Of a stretch of 64,000 nt of DNA, positions 46,850-54,999 are shown piece by piece. Source of the stretch: Planotetraspora kaengkrachanensis (lineage in GTDB: Bacteria; Actinomycetota; Actinomycetes; Streptosporangiales; Streptosporangiaceae); assembly GCF_016862895.1 (NCBI RefSeq), contig NZ_BONV01000048.1:34008-98007 (forward strand), read 5' to 3'. How positions within the stretch are numbered: the first letter of the stretch is position 1; each line of letters begins with the position of its first letter. A program made the position numbers and the translations under genes. The notes below the pieces were generated by a model that was not told the DNA's origin, searched no databases, and saw only the letters and a program-made list of their open reading frames with translations.

Positions 46850-47830
46850 TCAGGCGGCGATGTGGTTGCGCAGCCCGAGATCGTCCGGATAGGGCCGGAA
46901 GTAGGTCTGGCCGCACACGTACGTGACCCCCTCGCCCTTCGCGTGGTGGCGGAGCAGGGTGACGGGCACGTTCAGGGCGACCTTCCCTGCCCGGTAGGCG
47001 CCGATCACCTCGAGCACGTCCGCGCGGCGGACCCGGCCCAGATGGGCGCCGACCATCCCGAGGCAGTGCTCCAGGACGTTGGCGTTGCGGCCGACGGACG
47101 CCCTGGCCGCGAGAGCCGTACGGAACGTGTGGCCGTACTCGGCCGCGAGAGCGTCGCGCGGCCGCGAGCCCGCCGCGGCGACCAGCCGGCCGAGCCCGCG
47201 GTAGGTCTCGGGCGCGTGCGCGAGGAGCTGCATCTTGTGCGCGGCGTGGAAGGCCACCAGGTCGCGCGCCCGCCATTCGCCGGACAGGAGCTCGCGGAGG
47301 CGCGCCACCGCGAAGATCCGCTCGACGAACGCCTCCCGGAGCACGGCGTCGTGCAGCCGGCCTTCGTCCTCGGCCGCGAGCAACGGGTGGACGCCGACCA
47401 CGATGCCCGCGTACAGGCCGCGGTTTCGCCGGTCGGCGCCCACTCTCGCGCCCCCCGCGTCCGGAGTGCCGGCTCCGCCCGCGTGGATCGGGATGCCATG
47501 GAGGCCGCAACTGGGGCTCTTGGACTTGAAGACGTAGCCGTCCACGTCGAGGCCGGCGGCGCGGGACTCCGCGAAGGAGGCCATGCGGTCGGTGAGATCG
47601 ACGCGGGACGTGCGGGTCATCAGGCGCGGCCCGCCGGCCGACCGCTCGAGGCGGATAGTCTCCCGCGGGGTGCCGAGGCCGATCTCCATCTCCGGGCAGA
47701 TCGGCACCCAGTCCACGTGTTCGGACAGCGCGCCGGTCAGGAACCGGTCGCGGCTGTGCCCTCCGTTGAACCGCACCGGCTCGCCCAGCAGGCAGCTGGA
47801 GACCGCGACGCGCGGTCTGACGTCACCCAT
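46850..47830 (-). CDS. DUF523 and DUF1722 domain protein
   Basis: 326 residues. The N-terminal DUF523 domain has VAVSSCLLGEPVRFNGGHSRDRF, WVPICPEMEIGLGTPRETIRL and YVFKSKSPSCGL, with cysteines in positions suggestive of a metal site. The C-terminal DUF1722 domain has LVAFHAAHKMQLLAHAPE and EHCLGMVGAHLG. Some relatives of this two-domain type are associated with repair or tellurium-related phenotypes; function is not established. ATG at 47828-47830 is chosen with a GGGGG site 7 nt upstream; the open upstream extension is R/P/G-rich noise. It ends 24 bases beyond the convergent MarR stop. Confidence 0.9.
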   Translation of the reverse strand: MGDVRPRVAVSSCLLGEPVRFNGGHSRDRFLTGALSEHVDWVPICPEMEIGLGTPRETIRLERSAGGPRLMTRTSRVDLTDRMASFAESRAAGLDVDGYVFKSKSPSCGLHGIPIHAGGAGTPDAGGARVGADRRNRGLYAGIVVGVHPLLAAEDEGRLHDAVLREAFVERIFAVARLRELLSGEWRARDLVAFHAAHKMQLLAHAPETYRGLGRLVAAAGSRPRDALAAEYGHTFRTALAARASVGRNANVLEHCLGMVGAHLGRVRRADVLEVIGAYRAGKVALNVPVTLLRHHAKGEGVTYVCGQTYFRPYPDDLGLRNHIAA

Positions 47831-47932
47831 GATCACACCCCCTGTTCCGCGTCTCCCCGGGTCAGGCCGCCGCGGCGGCTCACACCCGCGCGGTACGGCC
47901 CGAGCCGCCGTGCCCGGCACTTCCGGTACGGC

Positions 47933-48457
47933 TCACGCCGCCGCACGCGGGAGCAGCGCGGCCAGCCGATGGAGCCCGCGCGCCGTGCGCGCCTTGACCG
48001 TGCCGAGCGGCACCCTCAGCCTGTCGGCGATCTCCCGCTGGGTGAGGTCGCCGTAGTAGGCCAGTTCGATGGCCTGGCGCTGAACCGCCGGGAGCTCTTC
48101 CAGCGCCCTGCGGATCCGGTCGCGGTCGGCCAGTTCCTCCCCCGCCACGCGCCCGTCCGGGCCCGCCGGGTCGGCCACGGCGTCCAGCGGCAGCGTCTGG
48201 GGCCTGCGGGCCCGCAGATGGTCCACCGCCCGCTTCCGTGCGATCCCGTACAGCCAGGCGGGCAGGCTCCTCGACGGGTCGAACCTGTGCCGCGACCGCC
48301 AAACCTCGGTGAACACGACCTGGAGCACGTCGTCGACGTCCTCGTGCGGGACCAGCCGCCGCAGGAACGACCGGACCGCGGGGCCGTGGGCGCGGTAGCA
48401 CTCACCGACCGCCCCGGCGTCCCCGGCTGCGAGGCGGAACTCGAGCCTGTCGTCCAT
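47933..48457 (-). CDS. ECF-type RNA polymerase sigma factor, LitS-like
   Basis: 174 residues. Region 2 has EDVDDVLQVVFTEVWRSRHRFDPSRSLPAWLYGIARKRAVDHLR, region 4 has ELPAVQRQAIELAYYGDLTQREIADRLRVPLGTVKARTARGLHRL. There is no anti-sigma gene next to it; instead a MerR gene with a cobalamin-binding-type C-terminus lies 96 bp upstream on the same strand. This pairing recalls the light-responsive LitS/LitR pair of Streptomyces, where LitR controls litS. Carotenoid genes, the usual targets, are not in this window. Confidence 0.9.
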   Translation of the reverse strand: MDDRLEFRLAAGDAGAVGECYRAHGPAVRSFLRRLVPHEDVDDVLQVVFTEVWRSRHRFDPSRSLPAWLYGIARKRAVDHLRARRPQTLPLDAVADPAGPDGRVAGEELADRDRIRRALEELPAVQRQAIELAYYGDLTQREIADRLRVPLGTVKARTARGLHRLAALLPRAAA

Positions 48458-48553
48458 GAGATGTCCCTTGCCCGAGAAACTTCTTCAAAACCTATTCGTA
48501 GTCGCTCGTGCGTAAGAGACGCAACCTTGTCAGTGACGAGGTTTCACAAAGGC

Positions 48554-49507
48554 TCACCTGAGGGCCGACATGACCGCCGAGATCGCGCCGGGCAGGGATG
48601 TGACCAGCGAGGCCTTGGGCGGGAGCCCGTCCCGCCAGCCCGGGCCGCCCACCAGGATCCTGCTGGCGGGCCGCAGCCTCGGCAGCCTTCCCAGCGGATC
48701 GGGATCTCCGGTCTCCGCCTGCTGCGACCAGACGAACACCACCGCGGGGCCCAGCCTGCGCATGGCCTCGGCGAGGGCGGAGTAGGGCGTCCGCGCTCCC
48801 AGCACCCGCGTCTCCACCCGGCGCTCGGCGAGGGCGGCCGCCAGAGCGTAGGCCGGCAGGCTGTGCTGCTCCTCTTCCGCGCAGGCCACAAGCACCGGCC
48901 GCGGATGGACGGGGATCGACAGCCGTCCCGTGATCAGGTTGAGCGCGCCCATCAGGCGGTCGGAGAACAGATGCTCGACCTCGATGCCGAGGCCGGTGTC
49001 CTCCTGCCTCCGGGTGATCAGTTCGAAGGTGGGCAGCACCAGCCCTTCCCACGTCCGGACGACGCCGTGCCGGTCCAGCGCCGCCTCCACCGCGTCGCCG
49101 ACCGTCCTCGCGTCCAGGGCGATCGCCGCACGGGCGAGCATGGCCGGGGAGAGGATCCCCCCGTCCGGCGGGGCCGCCGGCGGCTCGGGGACCGGGTCGT
49201 CGATCGCGGCTTCGGCGCGCGCGCCGGCGGCGGGTCTCCGCACCCTGAACGCCTGCCGCGCGGCGTCGGCCGGTGCGACGCCGGCATGGATGAGCCGGTT
49301 CATCTCCTCCAGGCACCGCAGGTCCGCCGCGTCGTAACGCCTGTGGCCGCCGGGACTCCTGCGACTGGGGCCGATGCCGTAGCGCAGGTTCCAGGTGCGG
49401 AGCGTGGGCGCGGGCACGCCCAGCCGCCGGGCGACGGCTCCGATCCCGTAGCCCGGTTCCTCTCCGGCGATCGGCGTCCCACCGGCCTCCGGCGTGCCCT
49501 CATCCAT
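48554..49507 (-). CDS. MerR regulator with B12-binding-type domain, LitR/CarH-like
   Basis: 317 residues. The N-terminal MerR helix-turn-helix (GYGIGAVARRLGVPAPTLRTWNLRYGIGPSRRSPGGHRRYD) is followed by a four-helix B12 cap with E178-H179 in VEHLFS, and a Rossmann-type domain with the lower-ligand-like motif E-x-H (EQHSLPAYAL, H215). In CarH-type photoreceptors a tryptophan stands ten residues before the E-H pair; here that place is glutamine (Q168), and the G of ExHxxG is proline. So a B12-binding ancestry is clear but actual binding is uncertain. ATG at 49505-49507 has GAGG 8 nt upstream. It is probably cotranscribed with the sigma factor. Confidence 0.85.
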   Translation of the reverse strand: MDEGTPEAGGTPIAGEEPGYGIGAVARRLGVPAPTLRTWNLRYGIGPSRRSPGGHRRYDAADLRCLEEMNRLIHAGVAPADAARQAFRVRRPAAGARAEAAIDDPVPEPPAAPPDGGILSPAMLARAAIALDARTVGDAVEAALDRHGVVRTWEGLVLPTFELITRRQEDTGLGIEVEHLFSDRLMGALNLITGRLSIPVHPRPVLVACAEEEQHSLPAYALAAALAERRVETRVLGARTPYSALAEAMRRLGPAVVFVWSQQAETGDPDPLGRLPRLRPASRILVGGPGWRDGLPPKASLVTSLPGAISAVMSALR

Positions 49508-49764
49508 CGCGGCGCCCTCGTCCGTCAGCGTGCACCGGCCCTGTCGTCCTCCGCTGCGCGCCCGCCATGCCACCCAGCGTGCCAGTGGCCTCTACCCCGG
49601 TCCTTCGCGGCCCGGGTCCCCGCCGGATGCAATCACATGAGCGGAGCGGCTCCTCCCGAGGCGTCCGCCCCGGCCGTACGGCTCGACGCACGCGGGCCAC
49701 GGAACGCGGACGGGCGCCGGTCCGCGCGTTCGAATCGCACGGCCCGGCGCCCGTCGGACGGCTC

Positions 49765-50742
49765 CTACCAGCGGTGGTGCACCTGGGGCCGGATCAGGCT
49801 GTCGTAGACCTCCCTGACGGCCGCGTGCACGTCCGCGGAGAGGGACGGCAGGCTCGCGGCCTCCGTGTTCGCCCTCGCCTGGGCGGAGTTGCGGGCGCCG
49901 GGGATCACGACGCTCACGCCGGGCTGGTCGAGGATCCACCGCAGTGCGAACTGGGCGAGGGTGGCGCCGTCAGGCACCAGTTCCCTGAGCCTCTCGACGG
50001 CCTGGAGGCCCACGCCGTACTCGACGCCGGAGAACGTCTCCCCGACGTCGAAGGCCTCACCCTGCCGGTTGTAGTTCCGGTGGTCGTCCTCGGCGAAGAC
50101 GGTGCCGGGGCCGTACTTGCCGGACAGCAGGCCGCTGGCCAGAGGCACGCGGGCGATGATGCCGACGCCGGCCTTCTCGGCTGCGGGCAGGACCTCGTCG
50201 AGCGGCTTGAGCCGGAACGCGTTGAGGATGATCTGCACGCTGGCCACGCCGGGCCGCTCGATGGCGGTGAGCGCCTCGCCGACGGTCTCGACGCTGACGC
50301 CGTACGCCCCGATCCGGCCCTCAGCGACGAGGGTGTCGAGCGCGTCGAAGACCCGGTCGTCGGAGTAGACGGGAGTGGGCGGGCAGTGCAGCTGGACCAG
50401 GTCGATCCGGTCCACGCCCAGGTTGGCCCGCGAACGGTCGTTCCAGGCCCGGAAGTTCTCCATGGTGTAGGCCTCGGGCGTCTGGGGCACCCGGCGGCCC
50501 ATCTTCGTGGCCACGGTGAGACCGGGCCGCTCCTTGATCAGGCGACCGACGATGGTCTCACTGCGCCCGTCGCCGTACACGTCGGCCGTGTCGATGAAGT
50601 TCACGCCGGAGTCGACCGCGGCGTTCAGCGTCGCCAGGGCGTCCGCCTCGCTGACGTCGCCCCAGTCGGCTCCGAGCTGCCACGCCCCCAAGCCGACGAC
50701 GCCCACCTGCCGCCCGAACCTGCTCATTAACCGCTGTTCCAT
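49765..50742 (-). CDS. aldo/keto reductase
   Basis: 325 residues, NADPH-dependent reductase fold. The catalytic tetrad appears in context: D and Y in FIDTADVYGDGRSE, K in VATKMG, H in LVQLHCPP. The cofactor-binding C-terminus reads VIPGARNSAQARANTEAA. Substrate unknown. It stands alone between the MerR gene (257-bp gap) and the alpha/beta hydrolase (67-bp gap), both on the same strand. The start is the first ATG; one five codons later is also possible. Confidence 0.93.
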   Translation of the reverse strand: MEQRLMSRFGRQVGVVGLGAWQLGADWGDVSEADALATLNAAVDSGVNFIDTADVYGDGRSETIVGRLIKERPGLTVATKMGRRVPQTPEAYTMENFRAWNDRSRANLGVDRIDLVQLHCPPTPVYSDDRVFDALDTLVAEGRIGAYGVSVETVGEALTAIERPGVASVQIILNAFRLKPLDEVLPAAEKAGVGIIARVPLASGLLSGKYGPGTVFAEDDHRNYNRQGEAFDVGETFSGVEYGVGLQAVERLRELVPDGATLAQFALRWILDQPGVSVVIPGARNSAQARANTEAASLPSLSADVHAAVREVYDSLIRPQVHHRW

Positions 50743-50809
50743 GGCGTCCGATCGTAGTCGTGCCGGCCAGGAAGGCGACCGGCGACCCTGGCCACCCCAG
50801 CCAACCGCC

Positions 50810-51475
50810 TCAGCCCGCGGGGGCTCCCGCGAGGTGGCGCAGGAACCAGTCGCGGGCCAGTTCGGCCACGGTCTCCAGCGCTCCAGGCTCCTCGAACAGA
50901 TGCGAGGCGCCCGGGACGATCTCCAGCCGCGTCTCGCCGACGACCTTGTCCATCGCCTCGCGGTTGAGCTCGATGACGATCGGGTCCCGTTCGCCCACGA
51001 TCAGCAGAACCGGCTGGTGGACCAGACGGAGGGGGTCACCGGCGAGATCCGGCCGCCCGCCCCGGGACACGACCGCTTTGACGGTCTCCGGGCGGTCCCC
51101 CGCCGCGACGAGCGCCGCCGCCGCCCCGGTGCTCGCGCCGAACAGGCCGATGTCGAGACCTCTGGTCGGCTCGTCCTTCCCGATCCGGTCGACCAGCGCG
51201 GACACGCGCTCGGACAGCAGGCCGATGTCGAATCTCATGCGGCCGGTGGCGGCGTCAACCCGGTCCTCCTCGGGGGTGAGCAGGTCGGCGAGGACGGTGG
51301 CGAGTCCCGCGCGCTGCAGTTCCCGTGCCACGTGGCGGTTGCGCGGGCTGAGCCTGCTGCTGCCGCTGCCGTGGACGAACAGCACCACGGCGTGCGCGGA
51401 TGCGGGGACGACGACGTCGGCCTCCAGGACGACGCCTCCGGCCGGGATCGTGACGCTCACCTCGACGTCGGTCAT
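50810..51475 (-). CDS. alpha/beta hydrolase, dienelactone hydrolase-like
   Basis: 221 residues. Oxyanion region LFVHGSGSSRLSPRNRHVA, nucleophile GASTGAAAAL (S115 region), acid in LLIVGERDPIV, and histidine in PGASHLFEEPG near the C-terminus. Close relatives are often fused to or encoded next to phosphoribosyltransferases; none is here. GGAG lies just upstream of the ATG. Upstream is the 583-bp gap with array F. Confidence 0.9.
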   Translation of the reverse strand: MTDVEVSVTIPAGGVVLEADVVVPASAHAVVLFVHGSGSSRLSPRNRHVARELQRAGLATVLADLLTPEEDRVDAATGRMRFDIGLLSERVSALVDRIGKDEPTRGLDIGLFGASTGAAAALVAAGDRPETVKAVVSRGGRPDLAGDPLRLVHQPVLLIVGERDPIVIELNREAMDKVVGETRLEIVPGASHLFEEPGALETVAELARDWFLRHLAGAPAG

Positions 51476-51640
51476 CCACTCTCCTCGTCTCAGTCGGCGG
51501 CCGAACCGCTCCGCGTCGCCGGCGCGATCGGGCGAGATGCCGCACCCGTCCCGCTAAGTTCGCAAACCAGGATGATTGGCTCATACCCCCTCATTTGCCC
51601 GCGGAACGGCCAACCCCGGATCCACACCCCCCAATGGTTC

Positions 51641-52029
51641 GTGATCATGCACGGGTTCGGGGATCGTCCGTGCGACCTGCACGGTCTCTCCCCGTGATCA
51701 TGCACACTTTCGGAGAGGAAGGCCTTGAGCTGGCCTGATGTCATCCGTGATCAAGCAATCGCGTGAGTGGAACGCAGTCGGCAAGCGGCGATGCCGACTC
51801 CGAGTCTGCATGATCATGTGCGTCGTTTTCCCTTTTCAAGAGCCGCCCAGGCGAACCTGTGCATGATCACGGAGAGAGTCTGGGCAGGTCGCACGGGTGA
51901 CGTACGAAGCTGTGCATGATCACGGGAAGGGTCCGGGCAGGTCGCACGGGTGACGTACGAAGCTGTGCATGATCACGGGAAGGGACCGGGCAGGTCGCAC
52001 GGGTGATGCACGAACCTGTGCATGATCAC
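51641..52029. repeat. 53-bp mirrored repeat array F (eight boxes)
   Basis: Forward boxes start at 51641, 51694 and 51747 (the last degenerate); reverse boxes end at 51817, 51870, 51923, 51976 and 52029. All steps are exactly 53 bp. The innermost boxes span 71 bp. Units 51871-51923, 51924-51976 and 51977-52029 are nearly identical to one another over their full length. The outermost reverse box is 29 bases after the glucosidase stop, in its sense. The array occupies most of the 583-bp gap; 51476-51640 shows nothing else recognisable beyond being the probable promoter of the hydrolase gene. Confidence 0.93.
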
Positions 52030-52058
52030 GGGGAGGGGTCGGCCAGGCGCGGGGGTTG

Positions 52059-54221
52059 TCAGGGGTGATGGGCTGACGCGACGAACGCCGCGAGCGTCGG
52101 GCGTGAGCCGACGATCAGCTCCGTGCCCTCAGGAAGCCCGGTCACGATCGGCGTGGTGTTGCCCTCCGCCGCCTCCACGGTGATCCGGCCGCCCGCGAAC
52201 GGAATGCCGGAGATCCGCAGCCATCCGAAGCCCTCGGGCAGGACGGGCGAGAGCCAGAGCTTGCCGTGCGAGGCGCGCGGGTCCAGCCGCAGCAGGGCAC
52301 GCGTGAGCTGGATCGGCGCGGCCGAGGCCCACGCCTGCGGCGAGCACGACGTCGGGTACGGCACGGGCACGGGGAACTCGGCCCGGTCGAACCCGCAGAA
52401 CAGCTCAGGCAGCCGTCCGCCGAACAGTCGTGCCGCGTCGAGCATGCCGGCGGCCACCCGCTGGGCCTCCTCGACGAAGCCGTACCGCATGAGCCCCACG
52501 GTGATGAGGGCGTTGTCATGGGGCCACACCGAGCCGTTGTGGTAGCTCATCGGGTTGTAGGCGCCCATGCCGGAGGCGAGCGTCCTGATGCCGAATCCGG
52601 TGAACATCCGGTCCGACATCAGGTGGGCGGCCACGGAGACGGCCTTGTCCAGGTCGACGATGCCGGACCACAGGCAGTGGCCCATGTTGGAGGCGAGCCC
52701 GTCGATGGGACGGCCGTCGCGGTCGAGCCCGATGGCGAAGTAGCCCTTGTCGGCCAGCCAGAACGTCCGGTTGAACGCCTCACGCAACTCGAGGGCGCTG
52801 GCCATGCACCGGTCGGCGGTCTCGTCGTCGCCCGCCTCCCTCGCGAAATGGTGACGGGCGACGTAGGCGGAGTAGACGTACCCCTGCACCTCGGCCAGCG
52901 CTATGGGCGGACGCGCGAGCGCCCCGTCGGCGAAGTTGATCCCGTCGAAGGAGTCCTTCCAGCCCTGGTTGACCAGGCCCTGGTCGGTCTTGCGCTGGTA
53001 CCACAGGAAGCCGTCGCGCATGCCGTACCGCTCGATCCAGCGGAGCGCGGCGTCGGCGTGCGGGAGCAGACCCTCCACCGCGTCGTGGTGCACGCCCCAG
53101 CGGCGCAGCTCACCCAGCAGGCCGACGAACAGCGGGGTGGCGTCGACGGAGCCGTAGTAGGCCTGCGCCCCCGGTTCCGACGCCGCGGTGCGCACGCCGT
53201 ACCGCAGCTCATGCATGATCTTGCCCGGCTCCTCCTCGGTGAGCGGATCGCTCTTCACGCCCTGGAGCCTGGCCAGGCGGTGCAGCGTGCCCAGAGCGAG
53301 ATTGGGATCGAGCGGCAGGGCGAGCCACGACGTGAGCAGCGAATCCCGCCCGAACAGGGTCATGAACCAGGGCGCGCCGGCGGCGATGCTCGGCGGCTCC
53401 TCCGGCCGTTCCAACTCGAACAGCCGGAGCGAGCCCAAGTCGGTCCGCGACCGGTCGAGGATGTCGGCGAGGGACGCGTTGGAGGCGCGCACGACCGGGA
53501 TGTTCATCTCGTACTCCGACAGCAGCCGGGCCTGTTCCGCCTGCTCCGGCATGCATGTCGCCGAGAACCAGGGCTCCGACTCCACGCCGTCGATGATCGG
53601 GCTCACCTGCACGGTCAGGCGGGTCTCATCCCTGGCCGGTACGACGACGCGGAAGATCAGCATGCCGGGAGCGGGGATGACGGGTGTCGAGTCGTCACAC
53701 TCTCCGGCCTCCACGCGGACGCCCCGCCCCTTGCTGACGGACAGGATGCGCAGGCCCCGGTCCCCCAGCGTCGTCTCGACGTCGCCCGGGTACCGCACGC
53801 GGTTGGTCTTGACCTCGAACAGGTCGCAGACGTCGGAGTGCAGGTTGAGGGACACGACGCACCCCGCGGGCTCGTCGGACAGGTTGCGCACGACGATGTC
53901 CTCGCACAGGCCCCCGCCGACGTACCGGTCCCTGATCACGAGGAGGGTGCTCTCGACCTGCCCCGGGCGCGGCGTGGCCCGCCCGATGAAGGTCGCGTGG
54001 TGCGGCTCCACGGGCAGGACCCGCAGTTCCTCCACCGGGGCGTCGTCGATGCGCAGCTCCCACCGGGACAGCAGCCGGGTGTCGGAGTAGTAGACGCCCT
54101 GCACCCCGCCGGGGATGATGTCGCCGTTGCGCATGGACACCGAGAACGAGCCGCCCGCGACCAGCGTCATGTCTCCGGAGCCGATCGCCGTCGGCTGCCC
54201 ATGGAACGACCATCCATCCAT
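52059..54221 (-). CDS. amylo-alpha-1,6-glucosidase-type (glycogen debranching N-domain) protein
   Basis: 720 residues. The N-terminal ~220 residues form the glycogen-debranching-enzyme N-terminal domain (GGSFSVSMRNGDIIPGGVQGVYYSDTRLLSRWEL), followed by an (alpha/alpha)6 barrel with PWFMTLFGRDSLLTSWLALP, GLVNQGWKDSFDGINFADG and YHNGSVWPHDNALI, which contain the acidic residues expected of GH15/GH63-like enzymes. Such actinobacterial proteins probably trim alpha-glucans or trehalose-type sugars; substrate not determined. No signal peptide. Divergent from the UTRA-only regulator, which may respond to its sugar. Array F lies just beyond its stop. Confidence 0.92.
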   Translation of the reverse strand: MDGWSFHGQPTAIGSGDMTLVAGGSFSVSMRNGDIIPGGVQGVYYSDTRLLSRWELRIDDAPVEELRVLPVEPHHATFIGRATPRPGQVESTLLVIRDRYVGGGLCEDIVVRNLSDEPAGCVVSLNLHSDVCDLFEVKTNRVRYPGDVETTLGDRGLRILSVSKGRGVRVEAGECDDSTPVIPAPGMLIFRVVVPARDETRLTVQVSPIIDGVESEPWFSATCMPEQAEQARLLSEYEMNIPVVRASNASLADILDRSRTDLGSLRLFELERPEEPPSIAAGAPWFMTLFGRDSLLTSWLALPLDPNLALGTLHRLARLQGVKSDPLTEEEPGKIMHELRYGVRTAASEPGAQAYYGSVDATPLFVGLLGELRRWGVHHDAVEGLLPHADAALRWIERYGMRDGFLWYQRKTDQGLVNQGWKDSFDGINFADGALARPPIALAEVQGYVYSAYVARHHFAREAGDDETADRCMASALELREAFNRTFWLADKGYFAIGLDRDGRPIDGLASNMGHCLWSGIVDLDKAVSVAAHLMSDRMFTGFGIRTLASGMGAYNPMSYHNGSVWPHDNALITVGLMRYGFVEEAQRVAAGMLDAARLFGGRLPELFCGFDRAEFPVPVPYPTSCSPQAWASAAPIQLTRALLRLDPRASHGKLWLSPVLPEGFGWLRISGIPFAGGRITVEAAEGNTTPIVTGLPEGTELIVGSRPTLAAFVASAHHP

Positions 54222-54357
54222 GACCCCGCCCCCCGATAAGCCGATTTAGGGCTATTTATCACTTTTACCCTTAAGTGCAGCGTTCAGCGGATCGGGCCCC
54301 GGCCGCCGACGGCCTTGAGCCGTACATGTGCGGAGATATGCGGGGAAAAGATGGCTT

Positions 54358-54966
54358 ATGGGGGAATCTCGCCAACGGCTCCGGCGGGTATCGGACCGAT
54401 ACCAGTGGGAGAAGGATCGCGCCCTCCTGCCCGAGGAGGAGCGGCGCGGCAGCGGCGCGACCGAACACGACACCGGCCTGACGAGGGAAGACCTAGAGTT
54501 CCAGATCCGGTTCAGCACCACCCGCGCGACCGCCGAACTGGCGGGGCGTCTGGGCGTCGGGGAGGGCACCAAGCTCCTGCGCCGGACCTATCGGACGTGG
54601 CGCAGGGGTGAGACCGCGCCGCTCAGCCTGGTCCGCTCCTGGCTGCGCTACGACCTCGTGGCCGCCAATCCCGCGTTGCTGTCCGCGGACAACGAACCCT
54701 GGCCGGGGGGCACCCACCACCAGCTGTCCACGATCGGGGTGGAGATCGATCAGGTCGTAGACGAGGTCACGGTACGCCGGCCGAGCCGCGCGGAGCGGAT
54801 CCTGTTCGACCTGGCGCCGGGAACCGCGCTGCTGGTGGTCCGCAAGACCTCGATCGACACCACGGGCCGGGTGGTGGAGGTCGCGGAGACCGTCCTTCCC
54901 GGAGACCGGGCGGAGGTGGTCTCCACGACCCGGCTGCACCGCTGGCCGGACACGCGAAGGGGGTGA
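54358..54966 (+). CDS. UTRA-domain protein without a GntR DNA-binding domain
   Basis: 202 residues. It starts at the linker that normally follows a GntR helix-turn-helix (RRVSDRYQWEKDRALLPEEER) and continues with a UTRA ligand-binding domain (LAGRLGVGEGTKLLRRTYRTW; LVRSWLRYDLVAANP; ERILFDLAPGTALLVVRKT). The N-terminal DNA-binding winged helix is missing. I looked upstream in all three plus frames (54222-54357) and found no HTH coding, so a frameshift does not explain it. It may be a ligand-binding remnant, or act by pairing with a full regulator. GTG at 54328 is an alternative start. Divergent from the glucosidase gene. Confidence 0.75.
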   Translation: MGESRQRLRRVSDRYQWEKDRALLPEEERRGSGATEHDTGLTREDLEFQIRFSTTRATAELAGRLGVGEGTKLLRRTYRTWRRGETAPLSLVRSWLRYDLVAANPALLSADNEPWPGGTHHQLSTIGVEIDQVVDEVTVRRPSRAERILFDLAPGTALLVVRKTSIDTTGRVVEVAETVLPGDRAEVVSTTRLHRWPDTRRG

Positions 54967-54999
54967 GCCGGAGCCCGGCCCACCCCCTCGGCACGACGA

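Noticed and set aside
53205..53225. ATGCATGATC within the glucosidase gene as a repeat box
   Set aside because: It is part of the coding sequence (a KIMHE segment), lacks the full box and has no periodic partner.
54222..54357. Frameshifted GntR helix-turn-helix upstream of the UTRA protein
   Set aside because: No frame in this AT-richer stretch encodes a helix-turn-helix pattern; it looks like an ordinary divergent promoter region.
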